A stretch of DNA of 64,000 nt from Gammaproteobacteria bacterium (GTDB lineage: Bacteria; Pseudomonadota; Gammaproteobacteria; 21-64-14), in assembly GCA_027013145.1 (NCBI GenBank), contig JALUXX010000003.1:1-64000 (forward strand). Direction: 5' to 3'. Below the pieces are notes generated by a model. The model was not told where the DNA came from, searched no databases, and saw only the letters and a program-made list of their open reading frames with translations. Of this stretch, positions 10,033 to 21,748 are shown one piece after another (position 1 is the first letter of the stretch; each line of letters starts with the position of its first letter). A program made the position numbers and the translations under genes.

Positions 10033-10599
10033 ATGTCCGCCGCCCCCCGCAACCGCGTGCGCCTCATCGGCGGGGTCTGGCGCGGGCGGCGCATCGATTT
10101 CGCGCCGGTGCCCGGGCTGCGCCCGACGCCGGACCGCGTGCGCGAGACCTTGTTCAACTGGCTGCAGCCGGTGATTGCGGGCGCACGCTGTCTGGACCTG
10201 TTCGCCGGCAGCGGGGCGCTCGGCCTGGAGGCGGCCTCGCGCGGCGCCGCGCAGGTGGTCCTCGTGGAACGGGACCGGCGCGCGGTGCGTGCGCTGGAGG
10301 CGCAGGTGCGCCGCCTCGAGGCGCACTCGGTCACCGTCGTCCATGCGGAGGCGTCGCAGTACCTGGCGGCGCCCGGCGAGGCCTTCGACGTGGTGTTCCT
10401 CGATCCGCCGTTCGCGGACGCCGCGGCGCTCGCGACCTGCGTCGGCGGGCTCGAGCAGGCGCGGCGCCTGCGCCCGCAGGCGCGGGTCTACCTGGAGACC
10501 GACGCCCGCCGCCCGCTCCCGCCCCTTCCGCCGGGCTGGTCGCTGGTGCGCAGCCGCCGGGCCGGACACGTCGGCTATCACCTGGCGCTGCGCGCCTGA
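10033..10599 (+). CDS. rsmD: 16S rRNA (guanine(966)-N2)-methyltransferase RsmD
   Basis: RsmD methylates G966 of 16S rRNA in the assembled small subunit using SAM. The 188-residue sequence has the family start RLIGGVWRGRRIDF, then TPDRVRETLFNWL, the SAM-binding motif DLFAGSGALGLEAASRGA, VERDRRAVRALE, and the catalytic D/N-PPY-type motif FLDPPF. The length is typical. Its last few codons and stop lie inside a 211-bp tandem duplication, but the upstream copy keeps the reading frame intact. It sits between the M16 pair and coaD, as in other gammaproteobacteria. Confidence 0.95.
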   Translation: MSAAPRNRVRLIGGVWRGRRIDFAPVPGLRPTPDRVRETLFNWLQPVIAGARCLDLFAGSGALGLEAASRGAAQVVLVERDRRAVRALEAQVRRLEAHSVTVVHAEASQYLAAPGEAFDVVFLDPPFADAAALATCVGGLEQARRLRPQARVYLETDARRPLPPLPPGWSLVRSRRAGHVGYHLALRA

Positions 10600-10615
10600 G
10601 CGGGCCGGACCCGCG

Positions 10616-10795
10616 TCAGCCGTCCGGGCGCGAGGCGCCGCAACGCCAGCAGTCGGTGAACTGCCCTTCGATGCGCTCGCCGCAGACGGGGCAGGTCCAC
10701 GGCGGCGCGGCGGGCCGCGCGTCGGTGCGCAGGGCCTCGGCGACGATGGCCTTCGCGCGCGCGTAATCGGCGTCCTCGGCGACCCACAATTCCGG
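10616..10795 (-). pseudogene. Duplicated 3' fragment of the DUF2007 gene
   Basis: This is the extra copy of the DUF2007 gene's C-terminal ~60 codons, produced by the 211-bp tandem duplication. It retains the zinc-ribbon segment CPVCGERIEGQ and the terminal CGASRPDG and stop, but has no start codon or N-terminal domain. It is identical to the intact copy and probably not expressed as a protein on its own. Confidence 0.85.
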
Positions 10796-10826
10796 GCGCT
10801 GCGCGCCTGAGCGGGCCGGACCCGCG

Positions 10827-13294
<2,468 letters not shown>

Positions 13295-13307
<13 letters not shown>

Positions 13308-14113
13308 TGCGGGCAGTAGAACGTCGAGCGCTGCCCGCTGCGCACCGCGCGCACGGGGGTCGCGCAACGCACGCACGGAGTCCCGCCGCGCCCGTAGACG
13401 TTCAGGCGCAGTTGGAACCAGCCGGGACGGTCCTCGCCGTTGCGAAAGTCGCGCAGCGTCGTCCCGCCCTGTTCCAGCGACTCCACGAGCACCGCGCGGG
13501 TCGCTTCGACGAGCCGGTCGCAGCGCGCGCGCGAGACGCGACCGGCGGCGCGCAGCGGATGGATCCCGGCACGGAACAACGCCTCGTTGGCGTAGATATT
13601 GCCGAGGCCGGCGACGATGCCGGCGTTCATCAGCAGGGACTTGATCGCCGTGCGGCGCCCGCGTGCGCGCGCGTGCAGGTACGCGCCGCTGAACTCCGGC
13701 GCCAGCGGCTCCGGTCCGAGGCCGCGCAGGAGCGCGTGTTCCAGCGGATCGCGACGCGTGGTCCACAGGAGCGCGCCGAAGCGGCGCGGGTCGCGCAACC
13801 GCAGGCAGGGGCCGGCGTCGAAACGGATCTCGACGTGATCGTAGGGCCCGGGCGCGGACGCGACCGGCGCCAAGCGCAGGCTCCCGGACATCCCCAGGTG
13901 CAGGATCGCCGTCCCCCGGTCCGTGTACATCAGGAGATACTTGGCGCGCCGATACAGTCCCGTGACGACCGCCCCGGGGAGGTCGCGCTCGAGGGCGCGC
14001 GGCACCGGCCAGCGCAGGCGCCGCTCGCGCACCACCACCCCGGTCACGCGGCGCCCGCGCACGGCGGGGGCGATGCCGCGGCGGGTGATTTCGACCTCGG
14101 GCAGTTCAGGCAT
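13295..14113 (-). CDS. mutM: Formamidopyrimidine-DNA glycosylase MutM (Fpg)
   Basis: MutM excises 8-oxoguanine and other oxidised purines and cleaves the abasic site. From the ATG at 14113 (272 aa) it starts MPELPEVE, where Pro2 and Glu3 are catalytic, and has the conserved Lys in RRAKYLLMY, the DNA-binding H2TH region with IVAGLGNIYANEALFRAGI, and the C-terminal zinc finger CVRC-x16-CPQC. Its 3' end overlaps the TIGR03790 start by 13 bp, so the two may be co-transcribed. It diverges from gspD. Confidence 0.96.
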
Positions 14114-14202
14114 TCTGTAATGGAACCGGGGGCGCGGGTCGGATAGTATTGGAAATTCCCATGGGTTTTGTCCCGTCGAACGGGGCTCCGGACAGGGCGA
14201 CG

Positions 14203-16263
14203 ATGCAACCGAGCAATCCCGGGATCGATCCCGCCCGACCCGCGGTGAGAGGGTGTCCGGGGCCGCGATCCTTGCGCCCCCTGCTGTGGCTGGGCTGGCT
14301 GTTGCTGATGCTGCCCGCCGCGGTGCCGGCCGCGCCGGCGGCGACGCGCGCACACGCGGGCGCCGACACCCAGCAGGTCACTCTGAACCTGAAGGATACC
14401 GACATCCAGGCCCTGATCGCCACGGTGGCGGAGGTCACCGGCAAGAATTTCGTCGTCGACCCCCGGGTCAAGGGAAAGGTCACCGTCATCTCCTCGCGGC
14501 CGGTCAACCAGGACGAACTCTATCAGGTCTTCCTGTCGATCCTGCAGGTGCACGGCTTCGCGGCGGTGCCGGCGGGCAACGTGATCAAGATCGTCCCCGA
14601 CGTCACCGCCAAGCAGGACGCGATCCCGGTGGCGACCGCCCGCGAACCCGGCGAGGGAGACGAGATGGTCACGCGGGTGGTGCACGTGACCAACGTCTCG
14701 GCGGCGCAGCTCGTGCCGATCCTGCGCCCGCTGGTCCCGCAGCAGGGGCACCTGGCTGCCTACCCGTCCTCCAACATGCTGGTCATCTCGGACCGCGCCG
14801 ACAACGTCGATCGTATGGTGGACATCATCCACCGCATCGACCGCTCCAGTTCCAGCGGGGTCTCCGTCATCCCCCTGCGCCACGCCTCGGCCGGCGATGT
14901 GGTCCGGATCCTGACCTCGCTGCTGCAATCCCAGCGCCAGGGCGGCGGGATCGCCGGTCCGGTGCCGGTGGTGGTGGCGGACGAGCGTACCAACAGCGTC
15001 CTCATCGGCGGCGAGGCCAGCGACCGGTTGCGCCTCAAGGCCCTGGTCGCCCACCTCGACACCGCCACCCAGTCCACCGGCAACACCCAGGTGGTCTACC
15101 TGCACTACGCCGACGCCAAGAAGCTCGTGCCGGTGCTGCAGTCGGTGGTCAAGGGACAGGCGGCGAAGGGGGCCAAGGCGGGGGGCTCGGGCAAGGCGCA
15201 GGATGTGGAGATCACCGCCGACGAGAGCACCAACGCCCTGGTCATCACCGCGCCGCCGGACATGCAGCGCTCGCTGCGCGGGGTGATCCGGCGTCTGGAC
15301 ATCCGCCGCGCCGAGGTCCTGGTCGAGGCGGTGATCGCCGAGGTCTCGGCCGACCGGGCGGCGCAGCTGGGCGTACAGTTCAACGCGGCCCGCAACCTCG
15401 ACAGCTCGGGCGCCATCGGCGGGACCAACTTCAGCACCGGCGGCAGCTCGCTCACCTCGGTCGCGCAGAACCCGCTGTCGGTGGGGGACGGCCTCGCGGT
15501 CGGCTACATCAAGGGCACGACGACGCTGTTCGGCACCCAGGTGCTCAACATTGCCACCCTCATCCAGGCGCTGTCCTCGGATTCCTCCACCAACATCCTC
15601 TCGACCCCGACGCTGCTCACGCTCGACAACCAGGAGGCGGAGATCATCGTCGGGCAGAACGTGCCGTTCGTGACCGGGCAGTTCACCAACACCGGCGCCA
15701 ACCAGGGGGTGGTCACGCCGTTCCAGACCATCCAGCGCCAGGACGTCGGGCTCACGCTCAAGGTCAAGCCGCAGATCAACGAGGGCAACACCATCAAGCT
15801 GCAGATCCAGCAGGAGGTCTCGAGCCTCACCAACAGCACGCAGGCATCCGATCTGATCACCAACAAGCGCTCGATCAAGACCACCGTCCTCGTCGACAGC
15901 GGCAAGATCATAGTCCTCGGCGGACTGATCCAGCAGACGCATACGGAGAAGGTCGAGCGCGTGCCCTTGCTCGGCGACCTGCCGGTGATCGGGGCGCTGT
16001 TCCGCTCGCACCAGAGCGGGTTGAACAAGACCAACCTGATGGTGTTCCTGCGCCCGGCCATCCTGCGCGGAGCGGGCCTGGCGCGCGCCTATACCGACGA
16101 GAAGTATGGTTACATTCGCTCTCAGCAGCAGGCCGTGCAGGGCAAGGGGGTGTTCCTGATGCCGCACGAGAAGGCGCCGTTGCTCCCGGCGCTGCCGAGC
16201 GGCGCGCGCCTGCCCCCGCCCTTCGGACCGCATACGCCGCCGCACGGCGACGGCGCGCGCTGA
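14203..16263 (+). CDS. gspD: Type II secretion system secretin GspD
   Basis: GspD forms the outer-membrane secretin channel of the type II secretion system. I chose the ATG at 14203 (AGGG five bases upstream; 686 aa), which gives a basic n-region and a signal helix LWLGWLLLMLPAAVPAA; ATG 14161 or TTG 14149 would add 14-18 residues. After the signal come the N0 domain (VTLNLKDTDIQALIATVAEV, FVVDPRVKGKVTV), repeated N1-N3 domains each starting with strand patterns such as VVHVTNVSAAQLVPILRPLV, and the secretin domain (~400-620) with PTLLTLDNQEAEIIVGQNVP and VPLLGDLPVIGALFR. gspE and gspF follow; gspC and the pseudopilin genes are absent here. Confidence 0.94.
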   Translation: MQPSNPGIDPARPAVRGCPGPRSLRPLLWLGWLLLMLPAAVPAAPAATRAHAGADTQQVTLNLKDTDIQALIATVAEVTGKNFVVDPRVKGKVTVISSRPVNQDELYQVFLSILQVHGFAAVPAGNVIKIVPDVTAKQDAIPVATAREPGEGDEMVTRVVHVTNVSAAQLVPILRPLVPQQGHLAAYPSSNMLVISDRADNVDRMVDIIHRIDRSSSSGVSVIPLRHASAGDVVRILTSLLQSQRQGGGIAGPVPVVVADERTNSVLIGGEASDRLRLKALVAHLDTATQSTGNTQVVYLHYADAKKLVPVLQSVVKGQAAKGAKAGGSGKAQDVEITADESTNALVITAPPDMQRSLRGVIRRLDIRRAEVLVEAVIAEVSADRAAQLGVQFNAARNLDSSGAIGGTNFSTGGSSLTSVAQNPLSVGDGLAVGYIKGTTTLFGTQVLNIATLIQALSSDSSTNILSTPTLLTLDNQEAEIIVGQNVPFVTGQFTNTGANQGVVTPFQTIQRQDVGLTLKVKPQINEGNTIKLQIQQEVSSLTNSTQASDLITNKRSIKTTVLVDSGKIIVLGGLIQQTHTEKVERVPLLGDLPVIGALFRSHQSGLNKTNLMVFLRPAILRGAGLARAYTDEKYGYIRSQQQAVQGKGVFLMPHEKAPLLPALPSGARLPPPFGPHTPPHGDGAR

Positions 16264-16269
16264 CGCCGC

Positions 16270-17835
16270 ATGGCCGGTGATCCTCCGGTGGCGGAGCGGC
16301 GCGCGATCCCGCAGGACCCGGGAGGGGCGGAGACGGCGGGTCCGGAGGTCGCCGCACACGCCGACACCTGCCCGCGCCCGCCGTTCGTCTTCGCGCGCCG
16401 CCACGGCCTGCTGGTCACCGGCGAGGAGGGGGGCGTCGTCCGGGTCGCCTGCCGCGAGGGGGTACGCAGCGCGAGCCTCGCCGAGCTGCGCCGCTTCCTG
16501 GGGCGTCCGTTGCGCCTGACCCGGGTCTCGCCCGAGCAGTTCGATCTGCTGCTCGGCTCCACCTACCAGGAAGACACCAACCACGCCATGTCGATGATGG
16601 GCGATCTCGGCGAGGACATGGACCTCTCCAGCGTCGCCCAGCAACTCTCCGAACCCGCCGACCTGCTCGAGAGCCAGGACGACGCGCCGATCATCCGCCT
16701 GATCAACGCCCTGCTGACCGAGGCGGTCAAGGAGGACGCCTCGGACATCCACATCGAGCCGTTCGAGAACCGGCTGGTGGTGCGCTTCCGCGTCGACGGG
16801 GTGCTGCGCGAGGTGCTGACGCCGCCGCGCCAGCTCGCGCCGCTGATCGTCTCGCGGGTCAAGGTCATGGCGCGGCTGGACATCGCCGAAAAACGCCTGC
16901 CGCAGGACGGGCGTATCTCGCTGCGCATCGCCGGGCGCGCCGTCGACGTGCGCGTCTCCACCCTGCCGTCCGGGCACGGGGAGCGGGTGGTGCTGCGGCT
17001 CTTGGACAAGCAGGCCGGGCGGCTCGATCTCGAACACCTGGGGATGGCCCCCGAGACCCTCCACGTGATGGACCAGGTCATCCATCGCCCGCACGGGATC
17101 GTGCTGGTGACCGGTCCCACCGGGTCCGGCAAGACCACCACCCTGTACGCCGCGCTCACGCGCCTCAACGACCGCAGCCGCAACATCATGACGGTCGAGG
17201 ACCCGATCGAGTATTACCTCGACGGCATCGGCCAGACCCAGGTCAACACCAAGGTCGACCTGAGCTTCGCGCGCGGCCTGCGCGCCATCCTGCGCCAGGA
17301 CCCGGACGTGGTGATGGTCGGGGAGATCCGCGACCTGGAGACCGCGCAGATCGCCGTGCAGGCGAGCCTGACCGGACACCTCGTCTTCTCCACGCTGCAC
17401 ACCAATACCGCCGTGGGCGCGGTCACGCGGCTGCGGGATATGGGCGTGGAACCCTTCCTGCTGGCCTCGAGCCTCATCGGGTCCCTGGCGCAGCGGCTCG
17501 TGCGCCTGCTGTGTCCGCATTGCAAGAGCGCCTACACACCGTCGTTGAGCGAGTGCGAGGCGTTGGGCCTGGACCCCGCGAGTCCGCCGACGCTGTATCG
17601 GCCCAACGGTTGCGAGCAGTGCAGCTTTCTCGGCTACCGCGGCCGCACCGGCATCTACGAACTGGTCGCCCTGGACGATCCGATGCGCACGATGATCCAC
17701 GACGGCGCCGGGGAACACGAACTGGAGACCTACGCGCGGCGTCTGGGACCGAGCATCCGGCAGGATGGCAAGCGCCGCATCCTCTCCGGCGACACCGCGG
17801 TCGAGGAGGTGCTGCGGGTGACGCGCGAGGACTGA
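16270..17835 (+). CDS. gspE: Type II secretion system ATPase GspE
   Basis: GspE is the cytoplasmic hexameric ATPase that drives pseudopilus assembly. The 521-residue protein has an N-terminal GspL-interacting region (~40-130), then [23 protein letters not shown], Walker [16 protein letters not shown] (~282), the Asp box [13 protein letters not shown], Walker B-like [12 protein letters not shown], the His box [14 protein letters not shown], and the zinc-binding tetracysteine domain CPHC...CEQC (~415-452) typical of GspE/PilB. It starts 6 bp after gspD and is followed by gspF 21 bp on, forming one operon. Confidence 0.95.
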   Translation: MAGDPPVAERRAIPQDPGGAETAGPEVAAHADTCPRPPFVFARRHGLLVTGEEGGVVRVACREGVRSASLAELRRFLGRPLRLTRVSPEQFDLLLGSTYQEDTNHAMSMMGDLGEDMDLSSVAQQLSEPADLLESQDDAPIIRLINALLTEAVKEDASDIHIEPFENRLVVRFRVDGVLREVLTPPRQLAPLIVSRVKVMARLDIAEKRLPQDGRISLRIAGRAVDVRVSTLPSGHGERVVLRLLDKQAGRLDLEHLGMAPETLHVMDQVIHRPHGIVLVTGPTGSGKTTTLYAALTRLNDRSRNIMTVEDPIEYYLDGIGQTQVNTKVDLSFARGLRAILRQDPDVVMVGEIRDLETAQIAVQASLTGHLVFSTLHTNTAVGAVTRLRDMGVEPFLLASSLIGSLAQRLVRLLCPHCKSAYTPSLSECEALGLDPASPPTLYRPNGCEQCSFLGYRGRTGIYELVALDDPMRTMIHDGAGEHELETYARRLGPSIRQDGKRRILSGDTAVEEVLRVTRED

Positions 17836-17856
17836 GCGCGGGCGCGCACGAACGGC

Positions 17857-19071
17857 ATGGGGGCATTCGAATACAGCGCGCTCGACGCCGGCGGCAAGGA
17901 GCGCTCCGGAGTCTTGGAGGGGGACACGCCGCGCCAGGTGCGCCAGCGCCTGCGCGAACAGGGGCTGGTCCCCCTCTCCGTCGAGGAGGTCGTGCGCCGC
18001 GAGGCCGCCGGGACCGGCCCGGCGCGCCCGCGCCGGCGCATCAGCGCCACCGACCTCGCCCTGATCACGCGCCAGCTCGCGACGCTGGTGCGCGCCGGGC
18101 TGCCGCTCGAGGAGGCCTTCCACTCCGTGGCGCGGCAGAGCGAGAAGCCGCGCATCAAGAGCATGCTGCTGGCGGTGCGCTCGCGCATCATGGAAGGCCA
18201 CGACATGGCCACCGGGCTGGCCGATTTTCCCCACGTGTTCCCGGAGTTGTACCGCGCGACCGTCGGCGCCGGCGAACAGTCGGGGTACCTCGATACCGTC
18301 CTCGAACGCCTCGCCGACTACACCGAGGTGCGCCAAGCCCTGCACCAGCGCGTGCAGCTCGCCCTTCTCTACCCGGTGCTGCTCACCATCGTCGCGATCT
18401 CCGTGACCATCGCGCTGCTGACCTACGTCGTCCCGCAGGTGGTCCAGGTGTTCGCCAACATGAACCAGCAGTTGCCCGTACTGACGCGCGGGTTGATCGC
18501 CGTGAGCGATTTCCTGCGCGCGCACGGGCTCCTGCTCCTGACGGTCGGGTCGGCGGTCGCGGTCGGTGTCGTCTGGCTGCTGCGCCGCCCCGGGCCGCGC
18601 CGCCGGTTTCACCGCCTGCAGTTGCGGTTGCCGCTGCTCGCGCGCCTCGTGCGCGGGTTCAATACCGCCCGGTTTTCGCGCACCCTCAGCATCCTCGTCG
18701 CGGCCGGCGTGCCGGCCCTGGAGGCCCTGCGGATCGCCGCCCAGGTCATATCCAACGTCCCTATGCGTGAGGCGGTCGAGGCGGCGGCGGCGCGCGTGCG
18801 CGAAGGGGCGAGCCTGCACGGGGCGCTCGAGGCGAGCGGACTGTTCCCGCCGATGACCATCAATCTCATCGCCAGCGGCGAGGCGAGCGGCGACCTCGAA
18901 GGCATGCTCGAACGCGCGGCCGCCAGCCAGGAGCGGGAGATCGAGACCCTGGTCTCCGCGCTCCTGGGCCTGTTCGAACCGCTGCTGATCCTGGTCATGG
19001 GCGGCCTGGTGCTGATGATCGTCGTCGCCATCCTGCTGCCGATCTTCGATCTGAACCAGCTCGTCAAGTGA
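17857..19071 (+). CDS. gspF: Type II secretion system inner-membrane platform protein GspF
   Basis: GspF is the polytopic inner-membrane platform of the type II secretion system. The 404-residue sequence begins GAFEYSALDAGGKERSGVLEGD, has the two repeated T2SSF cytoplasmic domains (LALITRQLATLVRAGLPLEEA and FSRTLSILVAAGVPALEALRIA), each followed by a membrane helix, and ends with the third helix LLILVMGGLVLMIVVAILLPIFDLNQLV, a family signature. It is last in the gspDEF run; argA follows immediately and may be transcribed with it. Confidence 0.95.
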   Translation: MGAFEYSALDAGGKERSGVLEGDTPRQVRQRLREQGLVPLSVEEVVRREAAGTGPARPRRRISATDLALITRQLATLVRAGLPLEEAFHSVARQSEKPRIKSMLLAVRSRIMEGHDMATGLADFPHVFPELYRATVGAGEQSGYLDTVLERLADYTEVRQALHQRVQLALLYPVLLTIVAISVTIALLTYVVPQVVQVFANMNQQLPVLTRGLIAVSDFLRAHGLLLLTVGSAVAVGVVWLLRRPGPRRRFHRLQLRLPLLARLVRGFNTARFSRTLSILVAAGVPALEALRIAAQVISNVPMREAVEAAAARVREGASLHGALEASGLFPPMTINLIASGEASGDLEGMLERAAASQEREIETLVSALLGLFEPLLILVMGGLVLMIVVAILLPIFDLNQLVK

Positions 19072-19151
19072 CCGGCCGGCGCCGCGCTTGTGTCGTGCCG
19101 GGTTCCCGGCCGACAATACGCGGCGGGCAGCCGCCGCAGGGGTTGGGGATC

Positions 19152-20495
19152 TTGGCGCGCATCAGAAAAGAACACGCCGCACACGTCCAGTGGTTTCGCG
19201 ACTCCGCGCCGTACATCCATGCCCACCGCGGGCGGACCTTCGTGGTGGTGTTCGGCGGCGAGGCGGTGGCCGATCCGGCGTTTCCGGCCCTGATTCACGA
19301 CGTCGCCCTGCTCCACAGCCTCGGGGTGCGGCTGGTGCTGGTCCACGGCGCGCGCCCCCAGATCGAGGCACGGCTGCGCGAGCGCGGGGCCGAGATCCGC
19401 TACGTCAACGGCCTGCGCGTGACCGGTCCCGACGCACTCGCGGGGGTGAAGGAGGCGGCCGGCAGCGTGCGCGTGGAGATCGAGGCCCTGCTGTCGATGG
19501 GTCTTGCCAACACGCCGATGGCGGGGGCGCGCATCCGCGTCGCATCCGGGAACTTCGTCGTCGCGCGCCCGCTGGGGGTGCGCGACGGGGTGGACTATCA
19601 GCTTACCGGCGAGGTGCGCCGCGTCGACGCCGAGGCGATCCGCCGCCACCTCGACGGTGGTGCGATCGTGCTGCTCTCCCCGCTGGGCTATTCGCCCACG
19701 GGCGAGGTCTTCAATCTGAGTGCCGAGGACGTCGCGGCCGCTGCGGCCGTCGCGTTGCGTGCCGACAAGCTGCTCGGGCTGGTGGAGGCCGAGGGCGTGA
19801 CGGACGGGCGCCGGCGCCTCATGCCCCAGTTGAGCCCGGGGGATGCCGAGGCGCTGCTGCGCGGTCGGCGGCGCCTGCCCGAGGACATCGCGCGCCAGCT
19901 CTCGATGGCGGCGCAGGCCTGCCGCGGCGGGGTGGCGCGTGCGCACCTGGTCAGCCGGCGGTTCGACGGCGCGTTGCTGCTGGAGCTTTTCACGCGCGAC
20001 GGGGTGGGGACGCTGGTCACCTCGGAGACCTTCGAGGGCTTGCGCCGCGCCACGATCGAGGACGTCGGCGGCATCCTCGAATTGATCGCGCCCCTGGAGG
20101 CCGAGGGGATCCTGGTGCGCCGCTCGCGCGAACGGCTCGAGATGGAGATCGACCGGTTCACGCTGATCGAGCGCGACGGCATGATCGTCGCCTGCGCCGC
20201 GCTGTACCCGTTCCCGGAGGAGCGCGTGGGCGAACTCGCCTGCCTGGCGGTCCACCCCGACTATCGGCACGGCGGCCGCGGCGATGCGCTCCTGCGTCAC
20301 GTCGAGCGCCAGGCGGCTGGGCTGGGCATCGCCCGCCTGTTCGTGCTCACGACCCGCACCGCCCACTGGTTCCGCGAGCGCGGCTTCGAGCCCGCCGAGC
20401 CGCAGGAACTGCCGGTGCGGCGTCGCGAACTCTACAACTATCAGCGCAACTCCAAGGTCTTCGTCAAGCGCGTGACGGGAGGCAAGCCGGCCTAG
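19152..20495 (+). CDS. argA: Amino-acid N-acetyltransferase ArgA (N-acetylglutamate synthase)
   Basis: ArgA acetylates glutamate with acetyl-CoA, the first step of arginine synthesis. It combines an amino-acid-kinase-like domain (~1-290; YIHAHRGRTFVVVFGGEAV, VLVHGARPQIE, SMGLANTPMAGARI, NLSAEDVAAAAAVALRADKL) with a C-terminal GNAT domain (LACLAVHPDYRHGGRGDALL, ARTAHWFRERGFEP written here in part). I chose the TTG at 19152 after GGGGA, which gives 447 aa, close to the E. coli 443; a GTG at 19068 overlapping gspF would add 28 residues with no family match. The classical arginine feedback site lies in the kinase-like domain. A hairpin spans the stop codon. Confidence 0.93.
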   Translation: MARIRKEHAAHVQWFRDSAPYIHAHRGRTFVVVFGGEAVADPAFPALIHDVALLHSLGVRLVLVHGARPQIEARLRERGAEIRYVNGLRVTGPDALAGVKEAAGSVRVEIEALLSMGLANTPMAGARIRVASGNFVVARPLGVRDGVDYQLTGEVRRVDAEAIRRHLDGGAIVLLSPLGYSPTGEVFNLSAEDVAAAAAVALRADKLLGLVEAEGVTDGRRRLMPQLSPGDAEALLRGRRRLPEDIARQLSMAAQACRGGVARAHLVSRRFDGALLLELFTRDGVGTLVTSETFEGLRRATIEDVGGILELIAPLEAEGILVRRSRERLEMEIDRFTLIERDGMIVACAALYPFPEERVGELACLAVHPDYRHGGRGDALLRHVERQAAGLGIARLFVLTTRTAHWFRERGFEPAEPQELPVRRRELYNYQRNSKVFVKRVTGGKPA

Positions 20496-20523
20496 GAGCC
20501 TAAGTCCGACGGGCTCCTAGGCC
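20489..20523 (+). terminator. Hairpin at the end of argA
   Basis: GGCCTAGGAGCC (20489-20500) is matched exactly by GGCTCCTAGGCC (20512-20523) across an 11-base loop. The 12-bp stem includes the argA stop codon (TAG, 20493-20495). No T-tract follows, so it is either a rho-independent-like terminator of the GC-rich kind or an mRNA 3' stabiliser. It separates the gsp-argA run from the phosphate transporter gene. Confidence 0.6.
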
Positions 20524-20612
20524 CGGCCGGTAAGGATTGCGCACGCCGCGCGACTGTATCCGGGTGAGAACGACGCGGGGGCACCCGGCCCCCGCCGGCG
20601 GGAGGTCGCCCG

Positions 20613-21734
20613 ATGGATCCGCTGCTCTTTGTCTGTGTGGTGTTTCTGGCCTACGCCAACGGGGCCAACGACAACTTCAAAGGGGTCGCCACCCTGTTCG
20701 GCAGCGGCGTGAGCCGCTACCGCGGAGCGCTGCTCTGGGGCACGCTGGCGACGCTGGCCGGGTCGCTGCTGGCGGTGTTCCTGGCGCGCGGCCTGCTCGC
20801 CGCGTTCGGCGGCAAGGGGCTCGTGCCCGAGGCGGTCACCGTGCTGCCGGCCTTTGCCGTCGCGGCGGCCTTCGCGGCCGCGGCCACGGTGATGCTCGCG
20901 GTGCGCCTCGGCCTGCCGGTCTCCACCACGCATGCGATCGTCGGCGCGCTCGTCGGCGCGGGGTGGTTCGCCTCGCCGGCGGGCGTGGACCTCGCCCGGC
21001 TGTGGCAGGGCTTTTTCCTCCCGCTCCTGCTCAGCCCCCTGCTGGCGATCGCGGCGGCGCTCGCGCTATATCCGCTGGTGCGCGCGGCGCGGCGCGCGCT
21101 CGGAATCCGGCGCGAGACCTGCGTCTGCGTCGGGCGCGAGGTCGTGGCCTCGATTCCGGAGGGCGCCGGCGGCGTGCAGGCGGCCCTGGCCCAGGCGGCG
21201 ACGCTCCCCACGGTGCACGTCGGCACGCGCCCGCAATGCGCCGAGCGCTATTCCGGCCGCGTGATCGGTATCGAGTGGCAGCGCATCGTCGAGGTTCTGC
21301 ACTATTTGAGTGCCGGCGCGGTGAGCTTCGCGCGCGGCGTCAACGATACGCCGAAGATGGCCGCGATCCTGCTCCTGAGCGGGGCCCTCGGCGCCCAGGG
21401 CGGCGTGACCCTGGTCGGCGCGGCGATCGCCGTCGGTGCGCTCCTGAGCGCACGGCGCGTGGCGCAGACCATGGCGCACCGGATCACGGACATGAATCCG
21501 GGCCAGGGCCTGGTCGCGAACCTGGTCACCTCGGCGCTGGTGCTCGGCGCCTCGGCGCTCGGTATGCCGGTCTCGACCACCCACGTCGCCTGCGGCGCGC
21601 TGTTCGGCATCGGTGCGATCACCCGGCGCGGGCGCTGGGGCACGATCGGGACGATTGCGCTCGCCTGGGTCGTCACGCTGCCGGTGGCCGCCGCCATAGG
21701 CGCCGCGGCCTATTGGTCGGTGGGGAGGATCTGA
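20613..21734 (+). CDS. Inorganic phosphate transporter, PiT family
   Basis: This is a 373-residue inner-membrane phosphate symporter. The PiT family duplicated signature is present: YANGANDNFKGVATLFG near the N-terminus and FARGVNDTPKMAAIL in the second half, plus two copies of LGxPVSTTH (GLPVSTTHAIVGAL and GMPVSTTHVACGALFG). About ten hydrophobic helices surround a central hydrophilic loop (~175-225) containing CVCVGREVVAS. It stands alone after the argA hairpin; no PhoU/DUF47 partner is adjacent. Low-affinity phosphate (possibly metal-phosphate) uptake is the family role; the counter-ion is not deducible. Confidence 0.9.
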   Translation: MDPLLFVCVVFLAYANGANDNFKGVATLFGSGVSRYRGALLWGTLATLAGSLLAVFLARGLLAAFGGKGLVPEAVTVLPAFAVAAAFAAAATVMLAVRLGLPVSTTHAIVGALVGAGWFASPAGVDLARLWQGFFLPLLLSPLLAIAAALALYPLVRAARRALGIRRETCVCVGREVVASIPEGAGGVQAALAQAATLPTVHVGTRPQCAERYSGRVIGIEWQRIVEVLHYLSAGAVSFARGVNDTPKMAAILLLSGALGAQGGVTLVGAAIAVGALLSARRVAQTMAHRITDMNPGQGLVANLVTSALVLGASALGMPVSTTHVACGALFGIGAITRRGRWGTIGTIALAWVVTLPVAAAIGAAAYWSVGRI

Positions 21735-21748
21735 GCGGCGCCGTGCAT

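Noticed and set aside
10578-10787. 69-codon minus-strand frame inside the first copy of the tandem duplication
   Set aside because: It is in a different frame from the DUF2007 fragment and is also present as part of a shadow frame in the second copy.
14044-19116. A 1,690-codon open frame on the minus strand opposite gspD-gspE-gspF
   Set aside because: It is antisense to three well-conserved genes, is rich in Arg/His/Gln/Asp in the way GC-rich complementary frames are, and contains no domain. The long opening is a by-product of GC-rich codon use.
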